The notes beneath the pieces are model-generated. The model ran no database searches. It saw nothing but the letters and a program-made list of their open reading frames with translations, and had not been told where the DNA came from. From contig CP099419.1 in the NCBI GenBank assembly GCA_024114885.1, forward strand, positions 3,472,001 to 3,536,000: a stretch of DNA of 64,000 nucleotides, read 5' to 3'. Source of the DNA: Septoria linicola. Its lineage: Eukaryota > Ascomycota > Dothideomycetes > Mycosphaerellales > Mycosphaerellaceae. The translations under genes and the position numbers were made by a program. Each line of letters starts with the position of its first letter. Within the stretch, counting starts at the first letter, position 1. This document shows positions 21,706 to 31,831 of the stretch, in pieces.

Positions 21706-23320
21706 CTTGAATTCGATCTTTATCGATTGATTTCCAGCAACTGCATGTGAGCATGCAGAAGAGCGACGAAGATGCCCGCAAAAGTTGACGCTGAGCTGCA
21801 CACGATGGTGCGATAGAGCGCCGATATCTTGACTGCAGGCGCCTCTCAGGTCCAGAACTCTCCACGTTCGACAGGACTCTGGGCACGCGATGCTTCGATT
21901 TTGGCGCTATCCTAACGCTTAAGCGTAAATGCAAGCCACTTCGCGTGTCGCCGTGTCGTGCATGAGGGGAATGCCAAATCTTGGCTCGAGATACAGTACA
22001 GAACAGCAAGGAAACACAGCAGACGCAGCAGCAGCCTGAGACTGGCGGTCACGCCTGTATATTAAGACGTGCATCCTGCTCCGGCCAGACATATGGCGCA
22101 CTGGCGGCATGCCGCCAGATCGCACGGTCAAAGCATGTGAGCATATCATCGTCGGCTCAGATATCCAGCAGAGTGAGAGAAGGGAACACGCTTTGGAAAG
22201 CCGAGTTTTGATTGGAGGAAATAGAGCTTCACGATCCGCCAACACGCAGAGCGTACAAGCAATCTGCAGCGGGAGCTGCAGGGTTCCTCGGTTGCGGGAC
22301 ATATGCTTAACCTCTTGTGAAGAAGGTTTGGTTCAATACGATGATATTCGCGGCCATGAGGCATTTCTCATCTTCTTTCGTGCTGGCTCCAGGCCGCAGA
22401 GTTCGAGTACTGCTGGGACACCCAGCGGTAGCATCGAAGACCTCATCACCGCAGCTGACGTGGACACACGAGGACATGCCGCAAACAGATCAATGACCTC
22501 GATCGCTGAGCCATAAGCTATCTAGTGTACACGCTGTCAGCAGCCATGCTGACCGTATTAGATGACGAAGCACGGCACCGATCTGAAGCGCGGACTGTGC
22601 ATTAGATCGCTGCCCATCATCAATATCAGTACTAAATGGAGTTCATGGTGACAATGCACGCGGCGTTTGCCCTGGAGGACGGGCCTGGCAGGGGGAGGCA
22701 CCAACACCGATTCCGCAATGGGCTGGCAAATGTTGCCCAATATCACCACGCACATCCCGCGAGTGACCCAGCTCCAGCAATCGACCTGTGTCCTTTCAGC
22801 GAATGACCGGCAGAGGGCCACTTGTCACAGGCCTTATTTGTGAGCGATGTCACCGCGTGAGAACCACATAAGTTTTGCGGGAGCTTGATTTGGCAACGGG
22901 ATCTCACGTGGCGTGCCTTGTTGTTAGTAGCATCAGCAGTATGGGTTGATCTGGAGCGATTGGAAACAACTCATAGTAGCCATCAATTCGTATCGCTGAA
23001 CGCTGAAAAATCTGCCTGGAAACTGTGGTCCTCTAATGCTCGCGCATGCATCAAATGCCTTGCCATTACGAGCGTGGTGTAGTGATGTCTGCATCATCTC
23101 GCTTTGGCCGACAGGCATGAAAGTCTGTCTGGCCGCAACTGGGACAGTCGAGCTGTCCTGGGGGCCAACTTTCTAGCCTTCGTGCCTCTATACTCTCGCC
23201 GTGAGAATGAGCATACTGAGCCAACCCAGCGAGCGATTGCTAGCTGACCCAACTTTTGGTGCCCTCTCAAGAGCCAGCCTGAAACAGTGTTGGAACACTC
23301 AGCAGAGTGCTATCTGTTTC
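21706..23320. other. Long intergenic region, AIM6 to DCN1
   Basis: About 1.6 kb without a convincing gene. The longest plus-strand ORF (22109-22516) has no recognisable motif and no introns that would extend it sensibly. It holds the AIM6 promoter and the DCN1 3' end. I see no transposon remnant or repeat array. Confidence 0.45.
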
Positions 23321-24277
23321 CTAGGATTGATCCATGGCATCGCCGTTCGAGGTCCTCTTCTCGGTTTTCACCCACTCCACGAATTCGTCGATGACGCTGG
23401 GCCAGCTGCTCTCCTCAGACCAGAAGCTCAAACTTTCGTCCTTCAATGTCTGCTGTGCAAAGTTGAGTGTCTGTTTCCAGAGATCTTTGTTGACAGCCTT
23501 CTTGACTTTAGTCTCATTGTACTCCAACCACCATTCCAGCCATGGCGAGTTCTGTGTCCGCCACTCGAGTGCTGGCGCTGTGAAGAGCAGCTTCCACAGC
23601 TCGGCCGCCATCTCGGGCATGAGTGCCTTCTGCCGCTCCTGTAGATTCAGGGTAAATGTATGGTTGTACACATTCTTGAACAGCTCGCGATCGGTCGGCA
23701 GGGCAGAACGACGCTGTAGCACTACATTTCGCATCTTTGGTGCTGTGTCGGCTCCGGCTTCCATCCAACCATCAACGAATCCCTCCCTTGTTATGCTGCC
23801 AAGTGATGGTGACCCAACGAGCTCGAATAGAACGAGTGCTCCAACATCCTCTAGGCTCACTTGCAAGTCTTCGCACAGCTTGAAGGTACCATCCATGCCA
23901 ATCTCGTCAGGTGAATCGGTCGCGGCGACATCGCGGTATTGATCGAAGACTTTGCTCAGGTTGCCCTGTAGAGGGTTAGGGCGACCTCCCGAAGGATTGT
24001 TGAAGAAGCTGTTGATCAAATTCATGTCAGCACGATCCCTGACAAGGTACATCTTGTCACCGGCCGGATCGCGAGGAAGAGTAAGAGTGTAAGACATGCC
24101 GCTGCGGGTAGCTCCGCGTGGGCGAGTCAGAAGAAGCAGAACTTACATGTTGACAGCTGCACCAGTGTTCCAGTTTGACTGCTTGAGTATTTTAGTTGCA
24201 GTCGTCTTATCTGCTTGCGTGATGCTCTGGAATTCGGCAAGCGCAGTCTTTTGCGATGAAGTGAGTGCTGGAGGCAT
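23321..24277 (-). CDS. DCN1: Cullin neddylation factor DCN1 (DCUN1)
   Basis: Two exons (24277-24147 and 24038-23321) give 282 residues. The first exon encodes a UBA-like helical segment (KTALAEFQSITQADKTTATK). The join yields a stretch ending in LINSFFNNP, matching the fungal UBA end. The second exon contains the PONY (DCUN1) domain, with VFDQYRD, then the EIGMDGTFKLCEDLQV strand and the C-terminal DAD patch region including WLEWWLEYNE and SWPSVIDEFVEW. Dcn1 is an E3 that helps Ubc12 attach NEDD8/Rub1 to cullins in the nucleus and cytosol. The first-exon start is supported by the UBA helix. Confidence 0.92.
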
Positions 24278-24421
24278 ATTAGACGATGGTGCTCAGGATG
24301 GTCTCGCTCGAGATTCTCGCAGGCTATCCTGATGACGCGACGAAGATGAATGGGTGTCGCAGACCACGAGAAGAGGAGAAAGTATGCGCGACAAGCAGAG
24401 GGGTGTTGATGTAGGTGCAGA

Positions 24422-24730
24422 TCAATTGTCAACCAGCTCGAGATCCAGAAGGCCAAAGTGACATAGGTGGGGCAAACCACAGAGCCGCGCTAGCGATGAA
24501 TCCCTGCCAATGGTCTCTGGTGCCTTGCGGTTCAGGCTGAGAGGCGTGAAAGTCGCGTCGTGCATAGAGGTGCGGGCTAACTCACCTGCTTCCTTGAATG
24601 CCCTGCCTCCAGCCTTCTTGACCTTCTTGCTGGTCGCGACCGTCAGGTCCTGCATCGTGTCGGCGATGGTGTCGGCCTTTCTCTTGCCCATGATCTGCAG
24701 AATGTCGGCGAGAGTGTGAAGCTTGTTCAA
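24422..24730 (-). CDS. Small unknown protein, basic N-terminus
   Basis: The 102-residue frame contains the segment MGKRKADTIADTMQDL, a plausible start at 24691, with a KKVKK basic patch. A GTGAGT donor after KEAG could begin a 69-base intron that keeps the frame. I do not recognise it. It sits head-to-tail with DCN1. Confidence is low because the ORF is short and no family features appear. Confidence 0.3.
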   Translation of the reverse strand: MNKLHTLADILQIMGKRKADTIADTMQDLTVATSKKVKKAGGRAFKEAGELARTSMHDATFTPLSLNRKAPETIGRDSSLARLCGLPHLCHFGLLDLELVDN

Positions 24731-25070
24731 GCGGATGTGAGGTCGAGGCCGTGTATAGATCTACTGCGTGAACACGGTGATACAATGAAGGTACCAAAGG
24801 CAACTAACTGGTCACGATGTTGTTGTCAGAAGGAGAGCGCTCACGAGGATAGTAAGGAAATGTGAGTTTGGGAAGTCGCAAGCGTGAATGGCAGGATCGT
24901 GTGCCATTAGGCATCAGCCGCCAAAGTGAAGCGTTGGGTGAATGCAATATCAGACCGGGGCTTTTTAATACAGGTGCACATGATAATACAAAGTGTCTAC
25001 GCGTAGGGTATCTCCAAAATCAACTCAAACGCTATGCAATTCAGTCACCCGTCGACTACCAGGACATTCT
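24731..25070. other. Intergenic region, small unknown gene and EDC3
   Basis: No gene or repeat seen. It contains the 3' end of EDC3 and the upstream region of the short unknown ORF. Confidence 0.4.
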
Positions 25071-27652
25071 TTACGATGTCAGCGCCGCTTCGTCAGATTC
25101 CACAAAGTTCAGGTCCACCGTCCAGGACTCTCCAAAGACAACTTGATCTTCTGCCTTGAGCCCAATATTGATTCCAATATCAGCGAGCTTGACCTTCCAT
25201 CTCTCTCCACCTTCGATCGACTTCAGAAGACCGGTCATTGGCGCGCCCAATGCAAGAACTCGGTCAGGTCGGACCGCGAGTGGCTCGCCTTCAACAATGG
25301 TCGACACGCCATCTATGCCTGAAGTACCGCTTGGACAACCAACACTCAGCACAGGAGCTCTACTCCGGTTCGCCCAATCTATCATTTCTCGAGTCTCCTG
25401 TTGAATACGTGCACTGAAATCTGCATTGGGCTCCAGCAGGCTCTGATAGGTAGCACCCGCAAGGAGGGCATCGATGATGACGGCAGGCGGTCCGGTCAGG
25501 TTCTTAATGGCTCGTTGACATTTATGCCATGCTCCACGCTTGATTTTAGCGCCAGCTAACGCCAATTTGCGCAGCACGTCGCGTTGTCCACGCACATGAG
25601 GATGTTGAGTGGCTGCTGACTCGAATGTCGATTCGACGGCAATGATCTTTACATTCCTTCCGAGGAGCTGACGAGCAGCCGCCAGCGCGCGTGCGCCTAT
25701 GTCGTGATTGCCGGCCAATATTACCACCGTCGAAGCTTCGGCAGGACTATTCAAAGTCATGCTGCCAGTCATGCTGCCCCGCATTGTGTTCGTTCTCGAT
25801 GGTCGACGAGGGCCGTTGTAATGCTCAGATAGATGCAGCGCCGCCTCTGCGATACTGCGAGCTGCGCTCTCCGAGATCGCGTCGTGGCTAAGCCCGTAGG
25901 TGGAAACAGTAGCAGTCTCGAGATTTTCCAGCGCCTTTGGCAAGAGTGTCGGACAGACTGACATGTGCGGCGCTATAGCAAAGTGAGATTCTGCAATTTT
26001 GCTGGGCTCACGTAAGGCCGACTTGGTCATCGATACAGCTGAGTGAGGTGAATTCGTCCGGTGGTCTGGCCGCGGGGAAGAAGTTGCTAGTGACATAGCT
26101 TGCTTTCCTCTAGTAGCCAGTGAAGTTGTCGATCTGTTACGAGCACGATCTGAACTGTGCGATGCTGCGAGGGGATGCGGGTGCACCTGCCTTCCTCCAT
26201 GGGGATCGAGCTGAGCGCTGTTCTGTCTGCTAGGCTTGGTCATAGGAAACACCGTTCGCGAGACGGAATGCTTGGATGAAGATCGTCCATTGGCAACATG
26301 AAGTCCGAGTTCCGTATCAGCGTCGCTGGAGCTGTCTAGCTCGTTACTGTTGTATTTTGTCTCCAGCTTAGGCGAAAGCACATTCTCCGTGGGGTGTAGA
26401 TTCTTGCCGCCATGAGTTCCTGGCCGCGCCTTGTTATGGCTGACCAGCCTGTCCTCATCCGCAGTGGTGTCTCCTTGCCTGATCTCATCGAAGACTTGTT
26501 TCTTGTCGAACTTCTTAAGCTCGGACTCAAAGTCGAAGTCACCCATGTCCTGGATGTCTGTCGTGTCGCCCTGAGCAAATTCTTGCTGCTGCTCACTCTT
26601 CTGCTTTCGCTTGTTCTTCTTGCCACTAGCTATTTCGACTGGGCCAGTTGTAGAAGGAGATGGCTGCAGTAGAGGCGTACTCCTCCAACCCTTTCCTCGC
26701 TTGACCTGTCCATTCATATCATTACCGTTCCTAGAGACCTCGATGTTCATGATTGGTGCAGGGTCTGCTGCCTGCGCTGCTCCTGGTGTCTGTTTCTTCG
26801 TCCTCTGGCCTCGTCTCAGCTTCTTCTTGTTGCTGGTCTCTTGAGCTTGATCTTGAGCGCTATCACCCAGCGCGACCTCCACACTTGGCTTCGATGCTAC
26901 CGGAACAGGAGGTTGTTGCTGCGCTGCTGCGGCTTGCTTGACCGCAGCCAGCTTCTGCGCCATGTTCGCCTTACTGATGTCTCCAATGAAGGGTGAACCA
27001 GGACTGGGTAGATTGGCCGCAGCACGAGCAAGCATAGATTTTATGGGTGTCTCCATTTCTGCTGGTTTCGATGTCCTCCGCTTCGGCGCGGGTGATGTGG
27101 TGTCGTAGCTGAGAATAGCAGGATCGACAAAGGCTGGAGCCTGGCGTTGCGGCGAGACTGCTGCAGGCAATTGCTGTGTAGCCAGCGGATTTGGAGATGA
27201 GACTTGGCGAGCCGGAAGTTCTGCGATTCGGTTCGCCTGGGCTGGCATCGGACCGGGAATGTGCTGCGGGTGCATCGGAGGCGCAGAGTGGTGGCCATTG
27301 GGCTGCTGCTGAGGATATGGGAACGGCGGATGTGGTGGATGTGCGTGGGAGTGCTGTGGGGGCATGGTCGATGGGGGAGGAGGATTCGGTCGCGGTATGG
27401 AGCTGGCATCGACGACTTGCAAATCTTCGATGGCAGTGGACTGCACCGTCCAGTGCTCGAGTCGTGTATTCGATCCAGGGAACAAGACTGTCGATAATTA
27501 GCAATATTTCTGTGCTGCAATATAGCACGTGCCTCACCTTGCTGAAGCGTGAGATGAGAATTGGGAACGAGATTCAGTACTCGACCAAACACCTCATTGT
27601 TGTGCGGCTGCTTGAGCTTCACCCAAACAGTGAGACCTTCGACCGACTCCAT
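25071..27652 (-). CDS. EDC3: Enhancer of mRNA decapping Edc3 (LSm, FDF and YjeF-N domains)
   Basis: Exon 1 (27652-27538) holds the start of the divergent LSm domain (VEGLTVWVKLKQPHNNEVFGRV). A 50-base intron leads to exon 2 (27487-25071), giving 843 residues. A long Pro/Gln/Ser-rich linker follows. The FDF motif MGDFDFESELKKFDKKQVF lies near residue 320, and the C-terminal 300 residues are the YjeF_N Rossmann domain. Its motif AGNHDIGARALAAARQL lacks the catalytic residues of NAD(P)HX epimerases, as expected of Edc3. In yeast, Edc3 is a scaffold that joins Dcp2 and the DEAD-box helicase Dhh1 in P-bodies; the FDF segment binds Dhh1. The LSm start makes 27652 the natural ATG. Confidence 0.92.
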
Positions 27653-28146
27653 GCTGTGTAGGCTGCAAGTAGAAATGTAAAGCAGATGCAAATAAAGTCG
27701 ACGAGTGAAGAAAGATCGAAAACACGAAGAGCACACGCGCTCCTTTGCGAGAAGTGAAATATAAACTTTGACTGGGCACAGGTGAGGTCTGCCGACTTTC
27801 CGGTCACAGTACCACCATGTCTCCTCCTCCTCAGTTACACTGCAACCTCGTTCGTCTGTACCACAGCAAAACGCTGCGTGGAACAAGCCTGCAGTCTCGA
27901 AGCTGCTTCTAATGAGCTTCAGCAAAGTCCAGTAGTCTCGACAGCAATGGCTAGCAGCAGATTGTCTCGCATGGAATGCTGCGGGACAGCTTCAATATCA
28001 CGTCATACGTCTGACTACAGAGGACCTGCTTATATGAACATCGGCCACATTAGCCGGTAGTGTCGGCCTGGAGTGAGTAGTATATAGAAGGTCGAGCTGA
28101 TCTTGTGACTTTGTGCTCAGACTATACTTGGTTTATCACCGCAAAA
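27653..28146. other. Divergent intergenic region, EDC3 and short-chain dehydrogenase
   Basis: A TATATA box is at 28081-28086, about 60 bases before the dehydrogenase ATG. No ORF here shows family features. Confidence 0.4.
28081..28086 (+). promoter_or_regulatory. Candidate TATA box of the dehydrogenase gene
   Basis: TATATA lies 61 bases upstream of the ATG at 28147, with GC-balanced flanks. TATA elements in fungi often sit 40-120 bases before the transcription start, so this is reasonable but not tested. Confidence 0.4.
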
Positions 28147-29164
28147 ATGCCTGCAGCTAACAAGATTCAAGACATCTTCGTAGGAACTCCCAGCATTCAT
28201 CTGAATTTGCCTGCTGACAATTGTTAGAATGTACAAGGCCTCGTGGTCGTTATCACAGGTGGCGGCTCCGGTCTAGGACTCTATGCCGCCAGAGCACTCG
28301 ACGCCAACGGAGCTAAAGCCGTGTACATTGTTGGCCGCCGTGAGGAGACATTGAAAGAAGCAGCAAAGACCGCGGTCAATGGCAGCATCAAGCCCCTCGT
28401 CGGCGATGTGACCAACAAAACCCATCTCAAGAAACTCGTCGAGCAAGTCCAGCAGGAGCAAGGCTACATCAACCTGTTATTCGCCAACGCTGGAGTGATG
28501 GGCCCCAACCATGCCCAAGCAGTCGCAGGCAAAGAGACCGTAAAAGAGTTTGCGAATACTCTGTTCGACACAAGCCCAGATGAGTTCACCCAACCCCTAC
28601 ACATCAACACAACCGGAGTCTTCTACACAGCCATGGCATTCCTAGAACTCCTCGACGCTGGCAACAAGACGAGAAACGTGCCACAGGACAGCCAGATCAT
28701 CGTCACAAGCTCGATTGCCGGTTTCTCTCGCCACTTGGCAAGTAGCTTCGCCTATTCGACGAGTAAGGCTGCTGCCACGCATCTAGTCAAGATGCTCTCC
28801 ACAGCATTCTCAGTCAGAGGCTTTCACATTCGAGTCAACAGTATCCAGCCTGGACTTTATCCCAGTGAGATGACCACTGGTTCGATGCAGAAACTCGATC
28901 CGCACAATGGCATCAAAGGACATGAAGGCGCGTATGAGGGCGCCAGAATCATGGAAGCGAAGAACAGTCCCGCAGAGAGGACGGGCTCGGAAGAGGATTT
29001 TGCTGGAACGATCTTATACATGGCGAGCCGAGCTGGTGGCTACCTGAACGGCGAGACACTCGTGACGGTAAGTTTTCCCCGGAGTGTGAAAGTAGCAATG
29101 GGCTCAGCTGACTTCGTTTTCACAGGATGGTGGACGTCTTGGCCAGTTGCCAGGAGTATATTAG
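28147..29164 (+). CDS. Short-chain dehydrogenase/reductase (SDR)
   Basis: Three exons (28147-28179, 28228-29067, 29126-29164) give 303 residues. The NAD(P) motif TGGGSGLGL (TGxxxGxG) is near residue 20, NAG follows at the end of beta-4 (FANAGVMG), and the catalytic Ser, then Tyr-x-x-x-Lys (YSTSK), are in place: SSIAGFSRHLASSFAYSTSKA. The C-terminal exon is only 13 codons and restores the terminal DGG motif. The first exon is 11 codons. Substrate cannot be told. Both tiny exons are phase-consistent, which supports the model. A TATA-like box lies upstream. Confidence 0.88.
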
Positions 29165-29509
29165 CTCGATATGCATCGGTCTGCGAGAGAATCATGACGG
29201 ATGTACACACAAGCCGCGGAGGCAGTGATCAAGTTGTGTCACTTAGTAAATTACTTCTGAATCGAAGATGCTTTTGAGATAAGTGAGGCGGAATGCAGAG
29301 GTACACGACGATGACTCGATATTGAGAGAATCACGAAAATTTGACTCAATGCATTGTGCACGTCGCATTGTGCACGTCGCCTTGTGCTGACAAGACTCTT
29401 GCTCTATGAGCTGGTATCATAAACTTCATCGACAGACCTTTGGCAGCATTAAGCTCGTCTGGCTTCTATTCTGTACATTTCAGCCACGAGTCATCAGCCC
29501 CCTTCGAAC
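29165..29509. other. Short intergenic region with a tandem repeat
   Basis: Tail-to-tail region between the dehydrogenase and CDT2. Contains a two-copy 14-base repeat at 29351-29378. No gene seen. Confidence 0.45.
29351..29378. repeat. Two-copy 14-base tandem repeat
   Basis: The unit GCATTGTGCACGTC occurs twice back to back, followed by a partial copy. It is noncoding, between convergent genes. Confidence 0.7.
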
Positions 29510-31546
29510 CTAGCATTCCTCCTCATCCCATTCTGCATCAACATCAGCCCAACCCATGCGCCATCTCTCACCACCGAAGTCACCCTTTGACCGCAGCTCG
29601 CGAGCCTTTTGCGGCTCTTCACGCCAGCAACGTGCGGAATAGTCATCGGCGACAGAGATGAGGTCCCCTGCAGTAGTCCATGCCATTGATGTGACCTCCT
29701 TGTGATGACCTCCGATGAGAGCCGTGCCGTGCTCGTAAATGGGCAAACCCGATGCAGGAGCGGCTGATTTCGGAGAGCCTCTAGGAGGTAGGGGAAGATC
29801 GTCGTCATCTTCGTCGTCATCTTCCATCTGAGAAGGCCGTTCTCGACGTGGGAGATGGCGCTCATCAGTGGGGAAGAGGACCGGACAATTGTCAGAGCTA
29901 CCCACCGCAAGCATCTCGCCTCGGTCCCCTGTAGCAGGCCGCAGTGCAGCCTTGATGTAGAACGTAGACAACCGCAGCTGTGGATGCTTGAAGCCATAGA
30001 GTGGACCTAGTCCTGACATTGGCTCCTTCAACATGCGCCGCCTGCTGGGTCCTGTCGACATTTCAGGCGCATTTCCGAGAACAATCTGGTTCATGGAGTG
30101 TGCATACACTGTCCAATCCCTGCACACTGTGTACAGCTTGCTGCCGTCGCCAGAAAGCGCCATGGAATTGATCCCAAAATTGCGCTTACTGCTGTGTGCA
30201 ATTGGGACAGGCGTGCTTGAGAGTGGTACTGGACCTTTGCGTCCAGACAGCCCAGCATTACGCAGGTCCCATAGCTTGACTGATGCATCGACTTCGCTTG
30301 ACGTGATAATCATGTGCTCACGTCCATTTGGCAGATGGTGGAAAGAAGTAATGGATAGCTCGTCTCGATTGTCCAAGTTGTACGGCCTCCGATCCGACTT
30401 GTGGCCGCATCCAACATCGAGGGCTTTGCCGAATCGCGTCTCGGGCAATGATCCGCCACTGCGGGTCTTTAGAGAAGTTCGAAAGTTCTGTACGGTAGAT
30501 TTGCTGCCACACCGGAGATCCCATATCTGTATGCTGCCGTCACGAGAGCTGGTAGTAATCATATTGTCGTCATTCGGCTGGAAGCGCACTTGCTTGACGC
30601 TGCTTTTATGGCCACTGAGAATGCAGATTGTCTTTTGCGACTGCATATCGACTACTCTCGCCGTTTGATCACCGCTTGCAGTTGCCAGTATGTAGTCATC
30701 AGAGCTGAACGCAACATCCATGACTGCGTTGCTATGCACCTTGAACTTGACGTGAGCTTGGCCAAAGTCGGATGAGGGTGAAGAGTCTAGAATGTGGACG
30801 GTGCCCTCTTCGTCGCCTACAGCCACCAGTGAATTTGTGTTGCACGCTGTGGTGCAGAAAGGCAACGCTACGCCGCCAAAGACATGTGAATCGCGTGGTG
30901 ATGACATGAAGCCAGCAGTCTCCGCGCGCCAGTCGATACCATGATCCACGCCCCGAAAGCCTTGTGATAGTGCACTATGACCTCCAAAGCTTCGCTCCAA
31001 GATCCTTCTCGATGGGCCAGGGTGACGGAGTCGTTGAACAGGTTTTGGGAATGGCGATATCTTCTGCAGAAGATCCGGTAATGTTTCCGCCTCGGACAGC
31101 TCATCGTCGAAGATGTGAATGGGTTCCACTACTTGGCCATGTCGAAGTGGCGAAGATTGGAGTGGCGAGCTCTGGACATCTGGGGAGTATCGTCGGCGCT
31201 TGAGGGGCCTCGAAGAATCGAAGCTCGGGTCTGGCAAGAAGTCGTCGGATTTACATCCGCCAGCCGCTCTTCGATTGACACCATTCTTGGTAATATCTCG
31301 TAGTTGCCTGCCGGCCTTGCTGGTGCGACTGCCTCGGGTGGAAACAGACTTCTGGGGCTGGAAGAACTTCTTGAATCGTCGTGGTGTGATGGTCGGTAGT
31401 CCTTTGGCTTTATGCGTGCTATGAGCATCGGAAACTCTGCTTTGAGGCCTGGGAGGCGAAGAAGGGAAGTTTTCCTTCTCGATAGATATCCTGTGCTGTT
31501 CAAAATAGTGGCTCTCTTGAGATGAAGGGGGCGGCATGTCTGCCAT
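29510..31546 (-). CDS. CDT2: WD40 protein Cdt2/DTL (CRL4 substrate receptor)
   Basis: The single exon gives 678 residues from the ATG at 31546. The frame is open further upstream to 32149, but that part would overlap the RRP5 coding region and has no conserved features. The N-terminal 200 residues are disordered, Ser/Pro-rich. WD40 repeats follow, with GHKSSVKQVRF, TTSSRDGSIQIWDLR, DASVKLWDLRNAG and GHHKEVTSMAWT. The two WDLR sequences fit the WDxR (DWD) box used to bind DDB1. In other organisms Cdt2 docks on PCNA and targets Cdt1 and other proteins for ubiquitination in S phase. It is divergent with RRP5 over 285 bases. Confidence 0.88.
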   Translation of the reverse strand: MADMPPPSSQESHYFEQHRISIEKENFPSSPPRPQSRVSDAHSTHKAKGLPTITPRRFKKFFQPQKSVSTRGSRTSKAGRQLRDITKNGVNRRAAGGCKSDDFLPDPSFDSSRPLKRRRYSPDVQSSPLQSSPLRHGQVVEPIHIFDDELSEAETLPDLLQKISPFPKPVQRLRHPGPSRRILERSFGGHSALSQGFRGVDHGIDWRAETAGFMSSPRDSHVFGGVALPFCTTACNTNSLVAVGDEEGTVHILDSSPSSDFGQAHVKFKVHSNAVMDVAFSSDDYILATASGDQTARVVDMQSQKTICILSGHKSSVKQVRFQPNDDNMITTSSRDGSIQIWDLRCGSKSTVQNFRTSLKTRSGGSLPETRFGKALDVGCGHKSDRRPYNLDNRDELSITSFHHLPNGREHMIITSSEVDASVKLWDLRNAGLSGRKGPVPLSSTPVPIAHSSKRNFGINSMALSGDGSKLYTVCRDWTVYAHSMNQIVLGNAPEMSTGPSRRRMLKEPMSGLGPLYGFKHPQLRLSTFYIKAALRPATGDRGEMLAVGSSDNCPVLFPTDERHLPRRERPSQMEDDDEDDDDLPLPPRGSPKSAAPASGLPIYEHGTALIGGHHKEVTSMAWTTAGDLISVADDYSARCWREEPQKARELRSKGDFGGERWRMGWADVDAEWDEEEC

Positions 31547-31831
31547 TCTATTCGATGAGAAAGATGCTGTATGCCGCAGGGCTGTTGGGTTGTTGCTAAT
31601 GGGAGACTGCAGAAGAGGAGCAGAGAGATGGGTTAGGTACTTTACATTGCAGGACGCGACCACGCGCGTTGGAACGCGACTGTAACCCGAGACCGAAAGT
31701 GTGTCCACAAAGTGGGTCCGGAACAGTTTGCCGAAGCATCTCTCAAAAAAGTTCGTTGCGGCGAAAGCTGTGGAGAGCTTTGCGAGCAATCGATTGCTTT
31801 GTCCATGCAGCACACACAAACGTAATTTGCC

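Noticed and set aside
22109..22516. 135-codon plus-strand ORF in the AIM6-DCN1 gap
   Set aside because: No motif, no flanking exons, length within chance expectation for GC-balanced DNA.
29351..29378. Tandem repeat considered as CRISPR or transposon end
   Set aside because: Only two copies, no spacers, no terminal inverted repeats or target-site duplication.
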